DNA of 64,000 bases from Fen-1245 sp963835535 (GCA_963835535.1 CAWIFL010000005.1:310001-374000); one strand, 5' to 3'. Shown: positions 43,965-52,909, counted from the stretch's first letter. Program-made: numbers and translations. The notes: a model not told the origin generated them from the letters alone.

Positions 43965-44516
43965 CTAGGCTGCCGGGACGGGGAGGTAGCGGCGGTCCGT
44001 GCGGATCACGAGGTGGCGGAAGGCCAGCTCGTCCAGCGCGGCCCGGGCGTCGGCGAGGGGCCAGGCGAGGTCGGAGGCCAGCTCCTCCGGCTCGGTCGGG
44101 CCGCGGCTGGCGATGCGCTCCCACGCCGTGCGCATCAGCTCGGTCACCCAGCCCAGCAGGCGCGTGGCGCCCCCGCGCTCCTCGGCCACCAGCGCGAGCC
44201 CGTGGCGTCGGAGCACGTCGTCGATCTGGTCGGCGTGGGTCTCGTCGAGGCCGCGCACCAGGAAGTAGGTCGGGCGCTCGGCGTCGCCGCCGGACCGGCG
44301 CAGCAGCAGCTGCGCGATCACCTCGTCCGCGCAGGAACAGTCGAGCACGCGCACGGCCGAGAAGTCGAGGACGACGACGGTGACGTCAGGATGCTCCTGG
44401 AGGTGGGCTTCGATGCCGCTGCGGACCGCGCGCCCCGTGGACCGGGTCACGAGATCGCTGTGGAACTCGCAGACGCTGCGCGACAGCACCGCCCTGACGT
44501 CGATCTCCGCGATCAC
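43965..44516 (-). CDS. STAS-like protein with C-terminal helical domain
   Basis: The 183-residue protein has an N-terminal STAS/DUF4325-like fold (VVVLDFSAVRVLDCSCADEV, in place of the DxSG phospho-site) followed by a region that looks like a winged helix (TEPEELASDLAWPLADARAA, then HLVIRTDRRYLPV). The GTG start overlaps the stop of the ATPase gene (GTGA). Such pairs of STAS-type and histidine-kinase-like ATPase proteins form partner-switching regulators; that role is inferred. No sigma factor is adjacent. Confidence 0.7.
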   Translation of the reverse strand: MIAEIDVRAVLSRSVCEFHSDLVTRSTGRAVRSGIEAHLQEHPDVTVVVLDFSAVRVLDCSCADEVIAQLLLRRSGGDAERPTYFLVRGLDETHADQIDDVLRRHGLALVAEERGGATRLLGWVTELMRTAWERIASRGPTEPEELASDLAWPLADARAALDELAFRHLVIRTDRRYLPVPAA

Positions 44517-45493
44517 TTTGCCTCCGGCGCGGTGGTACTCGTGTCCGGGCGAGCCCGCGCGGGCGGCGCCTCGGAGGAGTCGTTCGCGGCTCGACTTCTG
44601 TCCGGCGCGGCCGCGGGAATCACCACCGTCAGCTGCGCGCCCGGGAACGGGTCCAGTCCGTCCTTGAGCGGCACGTCCTCGTCCCACGCGGGGACCATCG
44701 CGATCCGCGCCGTGCCGCTCCGGATGCTCATCTTGCCGCCCCACCGGTCGAGCCAGCGGCGGATCCCACGCAACCCCTGGCCGCGTCCCGGATCCCGGAA
44801 GCGGCTCACGCCGTGGATGAACGCCGCTTCCAGCGCGCGGGCATCTCCCCAGCGCTCGCCGAACGACGCCGCCTGCGACGGCGCGAGGGTGTTCCGGAAT
44901 CCGACGCCGGCATCCGCCACCGCGATCACCACGACCCGCCGGCCCAGCCGGCGGCGCCACGTATAGGCGTGGACCGCGACCCAGCCTCCGGTGCCGGCGT
45001 GCTCCACAATATTTTGACAAGCCTCCGAAAGCGCCATACCGAATCCCACGGTCGCCTTCGGGTCGAGGCCGAGCTCGGCCGTGAGGATCGCGGCGGCGCG
45101 ATCCTGGATGTGGTCCACCACCTTGTGCACGTCCCCGGCGACGCGCACCGGTGTCACTTCCAACAGGACGGTGGTCTCCGGCTGCGGCTTCACGCGCGGC
45201 ACCGTGCCGTGGATCTCGAACAGCGCCTCCGCCTCGCGGAAGAACCCCGTGCGCGCCCAGTAGTGCGCCACGTCCTTGTCCGCGGGCACGGTCAGGAGCG
45301 GCTTCCCTCCGTGCCGCTCCCCCAGCGCCTGGCCGGCGCAGAGCAGCGTCACCAGGCCGAACGGGGAGGCCCACTCGCAGGCGTGCGCGTCCACCAGCAC
45401 GCGCTCCCCGACCGGGGCGGCGGCGAAGGCGGCGGCGAACTGCTCGAACGAGCGGTCGTCGAAGCTCTGCGGCACCTCGACCAGGGCGGTCAT
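44513..45493 (-). CDS. GHKL-type ATPase with N-terminal STAS-like domain
   Basis: The 326-residue protein begins with a STAS-like segment (RVLVDAHACEWASPFGLVTLL, about 1-95). A HATPase domain follows: N box GMALSEACQNIVEHAG, G1 IAVADAGVGF and G2 region DPGRGQGLRGIRRWL. This is the arrangement of anti-sigma-type kinases or partner-switch ATPases. The Pro/Ala/Ser-rich C-terminal tail contains one copy of the 50-bp dispersed repeat (44559-44608). The ATG start overlaps the PfkB gene stop, and its own stop overlaps the STAS-like gene. The target is unknown. Confidence 0.78.
   Translation of the reverse strand: MTALVEVPQSFDDRSFEQFAAAFAAAPVGERVLVDAHACEWASPFGLVTLLCAGQALGERHGGKPLLTVPADKDVAHYWARTGFFREAEALFEIHGTVPRVKPQPETTVLLEVTPVRVAGDVHKVVDHIQDRAAAILTAELGLDPKATVGFGMALSEACQNIVEHAGTGGWVAVHAYTWRRRLGRRVVVIAVADAGVGFRNTLAPSQAASFGERWGDARALEAAFIHGVSRFRDPGRGQGLRGIRRWLDRWGGKMSIRSGTARIAMVPAWDEDVPLKDGLDPFPGAQLTVVIPAAAPDRSRAANDSSEAPPARARPDTSTTAPEAK
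44559..44608 (+). repeat. 50-bp dispersed repeat, copy 1
   Basis: Begins GCGGGCGGCGC, continues CTCGGAGGAGTCGTTC and ends TGTCCGGCGC. It is the same length as, and clearly related to, 56592-56641 and 60724-60773. It lies in the 3' coding part of the ATPase gene, on the opposite strand to it. Confidence 0.75.
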
Positions 45494-46458
45494 GCCGCGC
45501 CGCTCCGTGCCAGCGCCCCGCGCAGGTAGTGCTGCAGCCCGGTGGCGCCGCGATACGAGACGTTGCGGCGGGCCAGGCGGTTCGCGTCCCGGATCGCCGT
45601 CTCCAGGTCCGCCCCCGCCAGCAGGCGCGCGAACAGGGTCGAGCCGAAGACGTCGCCGCAGCCGGTGGGATCGCCGCTCAGCACCTCGCCCTCGCTCTCC
45701 ACCGTCGCGGTGCGCACCACCGGGGGCGCCGCACGCGCGCCGGGCGCGGCGCCCACCAGCCGGGCGAAGCCCGGCGCCGCCACGTAGGACGCGCCCCTGG
45801 GACCCAGGGTGACGCACACCGCCCGGACCCCGAGGTCCACCGCATGCGCGGCCAGCGCCAGCGGCTCGCCGCCCATCATCCGCAGCTCGTCCTCGTTCAC
45901 CTGCGCGACGTCGAAGCAGGCCAGCCACGCCAGCGGCTGCTCGAGCGGGCGGTGGTGGCGGATGCCGTCGGCGTGCATGCCCAGGGCGAGGCTGTGCAGG
46001 TCGCCGTAGAGCGGCCGGTCGAACGCGCGGCGCAGGGCCTGCGCCGTGGCGAGGTCGCACTCGTAGCCCGTGATGAAGTTGACGTACAGGGCGTCCAGGT
46101 CGGCGACCATGGGGCCCAGCTCGGCCCAGGTCCACGGCGGGACGCCGCCCTGGAGCTGCTCGCACCACCGCTCCAGGTCGCGGTAGTTCAGCCGCACGCG
46201 CGGGTTCAGCGTCGGCACCTCGGCGAAGCGGCGACCATCCGGGACCCTGGCGAGACCTCGGAGGAACTCGTTCGCGCTGACGGCCATGTCGCGCCCCACC
46301 TTCACCAGCGGCACCAGCTCCCAGTCCGTGCCCAGCGAGGCGTCGAGTCCGGCCAGCGCGTAGCCGATCCCGCCCCACTCCTCGAGCGGAGCCTCGGCGG
46401 GGTCGCGGCCGATGATCGTGTCCCAGATCATCGTGCCGAGGACGCCGAGCTTCTTCAG
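45490..46458 (-). CDS. PfkB-family carbohydrate kinase
   Basis: A 322-residue ribokinase-fold sugar kinase. Seen: an opening strand KKLGVLGTMIWDTIIG, the EEWGGIGYALAGL glycine motif, and the C-terminal GDPTGCGDVFGSTLFARLLAG with the catalytic Asp. The substrate is unknown. No ATG, GTG or TTG precedes the first strand; CTG at 46458 overlaps the ROK gene stop (CTGA), so coupled CTG initiation is proposed. The alternative is the ATG inside the first strand, which would remove part of the fold. It lies between a ROK kinase and the STAS/ATPase pair in one operon. Confidence 0.88.
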   Translation of the reverse strand: MKKLGVLGTMIWDTIIGRDPAEAPLEEWGGIGYALAGLDASLGTDWELVPLVKVGRDMAVSANEFLRGLARVPDGRRFAEVPTLNPRVRLNYRDLERWCEQLQGGVPPWTWAELGPMVADLDALYVNFITGYECDLATAQALRRAFDRPLYGDLHSLALGMHADGIRHHRPLEQPLAWLACFDVAQVNEDELRMMGGEPLALAAHAVDLGVRAVCVTLGPRGASYVAAPGFARLVGAAPGARAAPPVVRTATVESEGEVLSGDPTGCGDVFGSTLFARLLAGADLETAIRDANRLARRNVSYRGATGLQHYLRGALARSGAA

Positions 46459-47438
46459 ACCTCCCCCCACATCTGGTTCTTGAAGGTGGCGACCGCACCG
46501 ATCACGCCGGCGGTGCCGGGGAGCGCGCCCGGGACGATGCGACACACATCGACCGCGGGCTGGAACGCCCGGCGTTTGACCTCGGCCTTGAGGGGCACGA
46601 ACAGCCGATCGCCCGCCGCCGTCACGCCGCCCGCGATGACGACCACGTCGGGATTGAAGATGTTGACCAGGTTGCCGACGCCGGCGCCGAGGAACTTGGC
46701 GGTGTCGCGCACCACCTCGAGCGCGAAGTCGTCGTTGGCGGACGCGGCCTCGTAGACCGTCTGCGCCGTGATCTTCGTGAGATCGCCGCCCACGTACTCG
46801 GGCAACCGCGTGTCCACGCCGCTCACGATGCCCTCGACCGCGCGCGCCGCGATGGCCGGCCCGGACGCGTAGGCCTCGAGGCAGCCGTAGTTGCCGCACT
46901 TGCAGAGGCGGCCGGTGGAGTCGATCGTCGTGTGCCCGATCTCGCCGGCAACGTCGGACGTGCCGTGGTAGATCTCGCCGTCGAGCACGATGCCGCCGCC
47001 GATCCCCGTCCCGATGGTGAGGCCGACCACGTACCTCGCGCCGCGCGCGGCCCCGACCCACCACTCGCCGTAGACCGCGCAGTTGGCGTCGTTGTCGAGG
47101 GTGGCGGGGAGCCCGACCGCCTCGCTCACCAGGTCCCGCAGCGGGAGGTTGCGCCAGCCGAGGTTCGGCGTCAGGAGGACCAGGCCCTTCTCCCGGTCGA
47201 GCGGTCCGGGGGAGCCGATCCCCACGCCCACGATGCCGTCCCGGCGCACCCCGGAGGCCTTCTCCGCCTCCGCCATCGAGGCCTGGGTCAGCCGGGCGAT
47301 CCGGCCGATGACGGCCTGCGGGCCCTCCTCCGGCTGGGTCGGCGTCGAGCGGAAGCCGAGGACCTGCTGGCCGTCCTCGGACACCGTGCCCACCACGATG
47401 TTCGTGCCGCCGATGTCTACGCCAACCACGTAGCGCAT
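46455..47438 (-). CDS. glk: ROK-family sugar kinase, probable glucokinase
   Basis: The 327-residue protein has the ROK actin-like fold: phosphate motif VGVDIGGTNIVVG, the catalytic Asp in TLDNDANCAVYGEWW, GLTIGTGIGGGIV, the zinc site GHTTIDSTG with CKCGNYGCLEAY, and the adenosine motif VVVIAGGV. Bacterial proteins of this type usually phosphorylate glucose; N-acetylmannosamine or fructose kinases are alternatives. It starts 3 bp after the heptosyltransferase stop. Its product could feed the sugar metabolism suggested by the neighbouring PfkB kinase and heptosyltransferase. Confidence 0.9.
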   Translation of the reverse strand: MRYVVGVDIGGTNIVVGTVSEDGQQVLGFRSTPTQPEEGPQAVIGRIARLTQASMAEAEKASGVRRDGIVGVGIGSPGPLDREKGLVLLTPNLGWRNLPLRDLVSEAVGLPATLDNDANCAVYGEWWVGAARGARYVVGLTIGTGIGGGIVLDGEIYHGTSDVAGEIGHTTIDSTGRLCKCGNYGCLEAYASGPAIAARAVEGIVSGVDTRLPEYVGGDLTKITAQTVYEAASANDDFALEVVRDTAKFLGAGVGNLVNIFNPDVVVIAGGVTAAGDRLFVPLKAEVKRRAFQPAVDVCRIVPGALPGTAGVIGAVATFKNQMWGEV

Positions 47439-47441
47439 GCG

Positions 47442-48467
47442 TCAGACTCCGTAGCGTTTGGGGACAATCTGGAGCAGCCCGCGGACCTCGGCCAGCACCT
47501 TGCTGATGGAGATCTCGCGCATGCAGCGGTGGTGGCCGAGCGGGCAGGCCGGGGGGCCGTGGTGGTGGCAGGGGCGGCAGTCGAGCGGATCGGGCTCGAC
47601 GATGCGCGACCAGGCCGCGCGCGCGGCGAAGCCGAAGATCGGCGCCGTGGGCCCGTAGATCTCCACCGTCGGCGTGCCCGTCGCCGACGCCAGGTGCACC
47701 GGCGCCGAGTCGTTCGAGACGAGGAGGCGGGCGCGGCGGATGAGCTCGCCGGCGGCGAGGATCGAGAGCCTCCCGGTCGCGTCGGCCACCGGCGTCGCGG
47801 AGCCGAGGGCCGTCCTGATCTGCCGCGCGTCGGCGCGGTCTCCCGGGCCCCCGACGATGGCGAGCCGGCACTCTTGCGCGAGGACCCGCGCCAGCTCCGG
47901 GAAGAACGGCCAGCGCTTGGAGCCCCACTGCGAGCCGGGCGCCAGCACCACGAACTCCCCCTGGATCCCGGCCTCGGCGAGCAGCGCGTCCACCGCCGCG
48001 CGCTCCTCGGGGCCCGGAAAGATCTCCGGCTCGCGGCGGTCGGGGGCGCCGTCGGCGAGGGCCAGAAGCCGCTCGACCTGGTGCGGCTCGCCGCGCGGCG
48101 CGACGGAGTGGGTCTGGAGGAATGCCCCCGGCGCGCCGCGAAAGCCGATGCGGCGGGGGATGCGCGCCGCGAAGGCGAGCGCGGCCGAGCGCAGGCTCGA
48201 CTGGGCCAGGTAGGCGACGGCATACCGGCGCCGGCGCAGCAGCAGGGCCAGCCGCACGAAAGAAGCGATCCCCGCGTCCTTCCCGTGCTTGTCGTACGGG
48301 ATCCGGTCCCGGATCGACGGATTGTCCGCCAGCACCGGCGCCGCGCCCGGGAGCGTCACCACGTCGACCGGCGCGCCCAGCCGCTCGCACGCGCGCCGGA
48401 TCAGCGGTGTGGTCAGGATCACGTCGCCGAAGAACGCCGTCTGGATGACGAGCCCCTGGCCGTGCAC
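47442..48467 (-). CDS. Glycosyltransferase family 9, heptosyltransferase-like
   Basis: The 341-residue protein resembles the ADP-heptose:LPS heptosyltransferases that build the inner core of lipopolysaccharide. Seen: LVIQTAFFGDVILTTPLIRR, FVVLAPGSQWGSKRWP, LAIVGGPGDR, LLVSNDSAPVHLASATGTPTVEIYG and CxxC-rich CRPCHHHGPPACPLGHHRCM, found in part of the family. The GTG at 48467 is the start that best fits the first strand, although the frame is open further up. It lies 68 bp after lepA and starts the sugar-related part of the operon. Confidence 0.88.
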   Translation of the reverse strand: MHGQGLVIQTAFFGDVILTTPLIRRACERLGAPVDVVTLPGAAPVLADNPSIRDRIPYDKHGKDAGIASFVRLALLLRRRRYAVAYLAQSSLRSAALAFAARIPRRIGFRGAPGAFLQTHSVAPRGEPHQVERLLALADGAPDRREPEIFPGPEERAAVDALLAEAGIQGEFVVLAPGSQWGSKRWPFFPELARVLAQECRLAIVGGPGDRADARQIRTALGSATPVADATGRLSILAAGELIRRARLLVSNDSAPVHLASATGTPTVEIYGPTAPIFGFAARAAWSRIVEPDPLDCRPCHHHGPPACPLGHHRCMREISISKVLAEVRGLLQIVPKRYGV

Positions 48468-48535
48468 GACGCTGCTCGCTCGCGGCGGCGGGAGCGGGCT
48501 CGGCCGCGGCTGCGGCCCGCTGGGGCGCGGTCCAC

Positions 48536-50332
48536 TCACTCGACCTTCAGCACGGCGAGGAACGCCTCCTGCGGGATCTCCACGGAGCCCACCTGCTTCA
48601 TCCGCTTCTTCCCCGCCTTCTGCTTCTCGAGCAGCTTGCGCTTGCGGGTGACGTCGCCGCCGTAGCACTTGGCCAGCACGTTCTTGCGCAGCGGCCGCAC
48701 CGTCTCGCGCGCGATGATCTTGCTGCCGATGGCCGCCTGGATCACGACCTCGAAGAGCTGCCGCGGGATCAGCTCCCGCAGCTTCTCCGCCAGCTTCTTC
48801 CCCCACTCGTACGCCTTGTCGCGATGGATGATCACGCTGAAGGCGTCCACCGCGTCGCCGTTGATCAGCATGTCCAGCTTCACGAGGTCGCTGGCGCGGT
48901 AGGCGACGAACTCGTAATCGAGCGACGCGTAGCCGCGCGACAGCGTCTTCAGCTTGTCGTAGAAGTCGAGGATGATCTCTGCGAGCGGGAACTCCCACTC
49001 GAACTCCACGCGCACCGGGTCGAGGTACTTCATGCCCTTGTAGACGCCGCGCCGCTCCTGGCCCAGCTGCATCAGCGGGCCGATGTACTCGGAGGGGGAG
49101 ATGATCCGGGCGTCCACGTACGGCTCCTCGATCCGGTCCACCTGGGAGCCGGTCGGCATCCTGCTCGGGTTCTCCACCACCAGCTTGTCACGGTTCGTGA
49201 GGTACACGTCGTACTCCACGTTCGGCACGGTGGTGACGAGGTCGAGCCCGAACTCCCGCTCGAGCCGCTCCTGGACGATCTCCATGTGGAGCAGCCCCAG
49301 GAACCCGCAGCGGAAGCCGAAGCCCAGCGCGACCGAGGTCTCGGGCTCGTAGTGCAGCGACGCGTCGTTCAGCTGGAGCTTGGCCAGCGCGTCGCGCAGG
49401 TCCTCGTACGCCTCCGGCGCGGTGGGGTAGAGGCCGGCGAAGACCATCGACTTCGCCTCGCGGTACCCCGGGAGGAGCTGCGCCGCGCGGCGGTCGGCGT
49501 CGAGGATCGTGTCGCCCGCCCGCGTGTCCTTCACGTCGCGGAAGTTGGCCACGAGGTAGCCGACCTCGCCCGCCGAGAGATCCTCCGTCGGCCGGTGCGC
49601 CAGCTGCAGGTAGCCGACCTCCGCCACCTCGTAGACGCCGTCGTGCGAGCCCATCGTGATGCGCATGCCCGGCCGCGCCACGCCGTCCACCACCCGGATC
49701 GAGGGGATCGCCCCCCGGTAGCGGTCGTAGTAGCTGTCGAAGATCAGGGCGCGCAGCGGCGCGTCCGGGTCGCCCTTGGGCGGCGGCACGCGCCGGACGA
49801 CCGCCTCGAGCAGCTCGGGGACCCCGCGCCCCTCCTTCGCGGACACGAGGAGGATCTCGTCTTCTTTCGCGCCGATCAGCTCGTGCAGCTCGGCTTTCCG
49901 CTTCTCCGGCTCGGCCGAGGGAAGGTCGATCTTGTTGAGGACGGGGATGATCTCGAGGCCGGCGTCGAGCGCGAGGAAGAGGTTCGAGACCGTCTGCGCC
50001 TGGATGCCCTGCGCCGCGTCCACCACCAGGATCGCGCCCTCGCACGCGTTCAGCGAGCGCGAGACCTCGTAGGTGAAGTCCACGTGCCCCGGCGTGTCGA
50101 TGAGGTTCAGCTCGTACTGGGTCCCGTCCCGCGCGGCGTAGGTCATCCGCACCGCGTTCAGCTTGATCGTGATCCCGCGCTCCCGCTCCAGGTCCATCGT
50201 ATCCAGCACCTGATCGCGCATCTGCCGGGCGCTCAGCGTCCCCGTCGCCTCGATCAGCCGGTCGGCGAGCGTGCTCTTCCCATGGTCGATATGGGCCACT
50301 ATGCAGAAATTGCGTATGCGTCGGGCATCCAT
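48536..50332 (-). CDS. lepA: Elongation factor 4 (LepA)
   Basis: A ribosome-bound translational GTPase that acts on stalled or back-translocated ribosomes. The 598-residue length is normal. Seen: G1 AHIDHGKSTLADR, G2 region RERGITIK, G3 DTPGHVDFTYEV, G4 NKIDLPSAEP, the GFRCGFLGLLHMEI motif and the LepA-specific C-terminus with AKCYGGDVTRKRKLLEKQKAGKKRM split over its basic tail. The ATG start (DARRIRNFCIVAHID) has no visible Shine-Dalgarno sequence just upstream, so the message may be leaderless or weakly initiated. It opens the minus-strand run. Confidence 0.97.
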   Translation of the reverse strand: MDARRIRNFCIVAHIDHGKSTLADRLIEATGTLSARQMRDQVLDTMDLERERGITIKLNAVRMTYAARDGTQYELNLIDTPGHVDFTYEVSRSLNACEGAILVVDAAQGIQAQTVSNLFLALDAGLEIIPVLNKIDLPSAEPEKRKAELHELIGAKEDEILLVSAKEGRGVPELLEAVVRRVPPPKGDPDAPLRALIFDSYYDRYRGAIPSIRVVDGVARPGMRITMGSHDGVYEVAEVGYLQLAHRPTEDLSAGEVGYLVANFRDVKDTRAGDTILDADRRAAQLLPGYREAKSMVFAGLYPTAPEAYEDLRDALAKLQLNDASLHYEPETSVALGFGFRCGFLGLLHMEIVQERLEREFGLDLVTTVPNVEYDVYLTNRDKLVVENPSRMPTGSQVDRIEEPYVDARIISPSEYIGPLMQLGQERRGVYKGMKYLDPVRVEFEWEFPLAEIILDFYDKLKTLSRGYASLDYEFVAYRASDLVKLDMLINGDAVDAFSVIIHRDKAYEWGKKLAEKLRELIPRQLFEVVIQAAIGSKIIARETVRPLRKNVLAKCYGGDVTRKRKLLEKQKAGKKRMKQVGSVEIPQEAFLAVLKVE

Positions 50333-50368
50333 TGGAGGGCGGAAAGATAGCGCTCAGAGGGCGGAATA

Positions 50369-50401
50369 GTTGCCAGACAGCAAGTTGCCAGCGGTTGCCA
50401 G
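50369..50401. repeat. Intergenic GTTGCCAG repeats
   Basis: Three copies of GTTGCCAG at 50369, 50384 and 50394, between lepA and the DUF72 gene. The word also dominates the palindromic region at 12260-12389. Confidence 0.6.
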
Positions 50402-50418
50402 CCAGCAGACTGCAGACT

Positions 50419-51357
50419 TCAGAACAGGCGCTGGTCCGCGGTCCCGTCGGCGGGGTCGGCGTACGGCGCCAGGGCGCTCTTGTAGGTCTCGAACAGGACC
50501 GGCGGCGCCTTGAGGCGCCGCCCCTCCAGCATCGCGCGGACCATCAGCGCGTTGGCCGGACCCTTCCCCTCGAAGTGGTTGTTCGTGATCACGTAGACGT
50601 CCGTGACGCCGTCGGTCGCGCCGAGCGCCTTGATCCGCTCGACCCAGGGGGCGAGCTCCGCCGCCGTGTAGAGGTAGTCGTACCGCTGGGAGGAGCTCTC
50701 ATGCTCGCCGAACCAGTGCTCGTAGTTGCGCCCGTGGAAGCGGACGTAGCCGAGGGGGCCCGTGGCGTGCGCCGTGGGCGGGAGGGACTGGCCGATCACC
50801 GGCTGGTCCAGGTTGGCGAAGCCCACGCCGATGTCCCGCAGGAACGCCAGCTCCTCGGGACGTCCCCAGCGCGCGTGCCGGACTTCCACCGCCAGCGGCA
50901 AGCCCGCGAACGTCTCGGCGAGGCGCATCAACCGGTCGCGCGAGCGGGAGTCGGGCTTGAAGGACCAGGGGAACTGCGCGAGCAGCGCGCCCAGCCGCCC
51001 TTCGCCGCGCAGCACCTCGAGCCCCTCCGTCACCATGCGCACGTCGTCGGCGGTCCATTCACCGGCCCCGCTCCCCCCCCTCGCAACTCGCGACTCGCCT
51101 CTGGCTTCTGTCGTCCCATGGGTGAAGAGCTGCCACAGCTTCACGGTGAACCGGAAATCGGGGTTGGCGGCCACCCGCTTCGCCCACGACGCGTAGGTCC
51201 TGGGCGGCTGCGGGCGGTAGAAGGTGGAGTTGACCTCGATGGTGTCGAAGTAGGGCGCGAGGAAGGTCAGGGCGTCGAAGCGCGAGGGCACGCTCGCGGA
51301 GTACACGTGCCCGGGCGAATCGGGGTACGACCAGCCGGCGGGGCCGACACGGATCAT
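50419..51357 (-). CDS. DUF72 (YecE-like) protein
   Basis: A 312-residue TIM-barrel-like protein of the DUF72 family, biochemical role unknown. Seen: the opening IRVGPAGWSYPDSPGHVY, LAPYFDTIEVNSTFYRPQP, FRFTVKLWQLFTHG, LLAQFPWSFKP, LAVEVRHARWG, GPLGYVRFHGRN and the late VYVITNNHFEGKGPANAL. The frame is open to 51444, but family similarity starts at the ATG at 51357. Unusual: after QLFTHG comes TEARGESRVARGGSG, encoded by a low-complexity tract (51077-51110), where the family normally has a short loop. Confidence 0.9.
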   Translation of the reverse strand: MIRVGPAGWSYPDSPGHVYSASVPSRFDALTFLAPYFDTIEVNSTFYRPQPPRTYASWAKRVAANPDFRFTVKLWQLFTHGTTEARGESRVARGGSGAGEWTADDVRMVTEGLEVLRGEGRLGALLAQFPWSFKPDSRSRDRLMRLAETFAGLPLAVEVRHARWGRPEELAFLRDIGVGFANLDQPVIGQSLPPTAHATGPLGYVRFHGRNYEHWFGEHESSSQRYDYLYTAAELAPWVERIKALGATDGVTDVYVITNNHFEGKGPANALMVRAMLEGRRLKAPPVLFETYKSALAPYADPADGTADQRLF

Positions 51358-51520
51358 CGTAGGGCAATATCCCGGCGCGGCGCGCCGGGCGGAAGAGCCG
51401 GCGCGGCCGGCGGCGTGTGGCGCGGGAAGGAGTATCGAACGCACGTGCGCCCGGCGGTAGAGTACGGCCGGGCGCGCGCGAAGTTCCAGCGGGAAGCCGC
51501 CAGGGCGGCGGCGGCGCTGG

Positions 51521-52909
51521 CTATGGCCGCCGACGAATCAGTGTCGGCGTTCCACCGCTCCGACCGGCCGGGCGCGATTCCCCACGGGGCTGGGCCCTCG
51601 GCTCGCTGTGCGGCGCCGGCTGTCCCTGCCCGCGCACCTCGGGGGCGCTTCGCGGCTGCGCGTAGCGGCCAGCGGCAGCGGACGGTGCCGGGGCTCCGGA
51701 CTGCGGCGCGGCCCGGTATCCGGGATCGATGTACACGCCGCGTCCGCGCGGAGTCTCGGGCGAACCCTGCGCGGCGCTGCCGGCCGCCGGCTGCGCGGCG
51801 CCGCCGATGTACCGGCGCCCGGCCTCCGGCGTCGCCAGCGGCGGCTTGCTCGTGCCGCCCCGGGGCGCCGACGGTCCGATCACGCCCAGGTCCGTGACCG
51901 GCGCGTACCGCCGCCCCGGCGCCTGCGACGCGCCCGCGCCACCCGGCTGCCGTTGGATGGGCGACTGCACGCTCCCGGCGCCGCCCGCCACCCGGCGCCC
52001 TCCGCCCAGCGGGGCAGGCACGCTTCCGACGCCGCCGAGGTCGGCCCCGCGCACACCGCGGTCCGTCGGCGTGCTCTGAACACCGGTGTTGCGGTTCCGA
52101 TACACGACCGACGGCGTCGACCGGTCGCCCGGCTCCCGGAACACGAACTGGCTCCCGCCGAACCGCGGCCGCACGTACACCACCGCCGTCCCGCCGTAGT
52201 AGCGCGTCGGGTACCAGTAGCTGGGATAGAAGTAGAACGGATCGTAGTACACGAACAGCGAGTACCGCGAGCAGAACGCCGCGTACGGGTTCCAATACGT
52301 GTACGGCGTGTACGCGTGGCAGTCGTAGCACAGGAACCGCGGATAGTCGTAATGCTGCTCCACGTAGTAGGGCAGGAGGTGCGTGTCGTAGTCCGCGTAC
52401 CCCTCGGGCTCGATCTGCTGCACCACCTGCTGCAGCGACGCGTACGGATCGCCGTGCAGGCGCCCGTCGGTCAGGTTCTGCGCCGCCTCGAAGTCCCAGT
52501 GCTCGTCGTCGGCCAGCTGGCCGTAGTCGAACGGATCCTGGCTGGCGACGCCGAACACATAGCCCACACCCGGGTAGTCGTCCACGTAGAAGGCGTCACG
52601 ATCGTCCACGCCCTCGACGTCGTAGGTCTCGCCCCCATGCGCGAGGTTGGGATCGGACGGCTCGCGCGGGAACAGCACCCGGAGCCGGCCATCGGTGTCG
52701 ACGCGGAAGATGGTCACGTACGCGTCGCGCTCGGTGCGGAAGTAGATGCGCACCGCCTCGCCGCGGTGATACGTGTCGCTGTGCGACGTCCACAGCCGGA
52801 TCCCCGGCGGGACGGGAGCTGCGCGCCGCGGAATATTGGCGTCCGCCGGCGCCGCCAGGAGCGGCAGCGCGAGCAGGAGCGAAGCAGCCAACAATGTGCG
52901 GCGCATCAT
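51521..52909 (-). CDS. Secreted DUF4384-type protein with Tyr-rich and low-complexity C-terminal half
   Basis: The 462-residue exported protein has a clean signal peptide (RRTLLAASLLLALPLLAAPADA). A beta domain follows (about 35-130: WTSHSDTYHRGEAVRIYFRTE, VTIFRVDTDGRLRVLFPRE), matching DUF4384. Then comes a Tyr/aromatic-rich region (DPFYFYPSYWYPTRYYGG) with two Cys (CYDC), and a Gly/Pro/Ala/Arg-rich tail of about 180 residues. It starts at the first of two consecutive ATGs, with GGAGGTG 2 bases upstream of the intervening CTT. Function unknown; probably periplasmic or on the cell surface. It is divergent from the DUF58 gene. Confidence 0.78.
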   Translation of the reverse strand: MMRRTLLAASLLLALPLLAAPADANIPRRAAPVPPGIRLWTSHSDTYHRGEAVRIYFRTERDAYVTIFRVDTDGRLRVLFPREPSDPNLAHGGETYDVEGVDDRDAFYVDDYPGVGYVFGVASQDPFDYGQLADDEHWDFEAAQNLTDGRLHGDPYASLQQVVQQIEPEGYADYDTHLLPYYVEQHYDYPRFLCYDCHAYTPYTYWNPYAAFCSRYSLFVYYDPFYFYPSYWYPTRYYGGTAVVYVRPRFGGSQFVFREPGDRSTPSVVYRNRNTGVQSTPTDRGVRGADLGGVGSVPAPLGGGRRVAGGAGSVQSPIQRQPGGAGASQAPGRRYAPVTDLGVIGPSAPRGGTSKPPLATPEAGRRYIGGAAQPAAGSAAQGSPETPRGRGVYIDPGYRAAPQSGAPAPSAAAGRYAQPRSAPEVRGQGQPAPHSEPRAQPRGESRPAGRSGGTPTLIRRRP

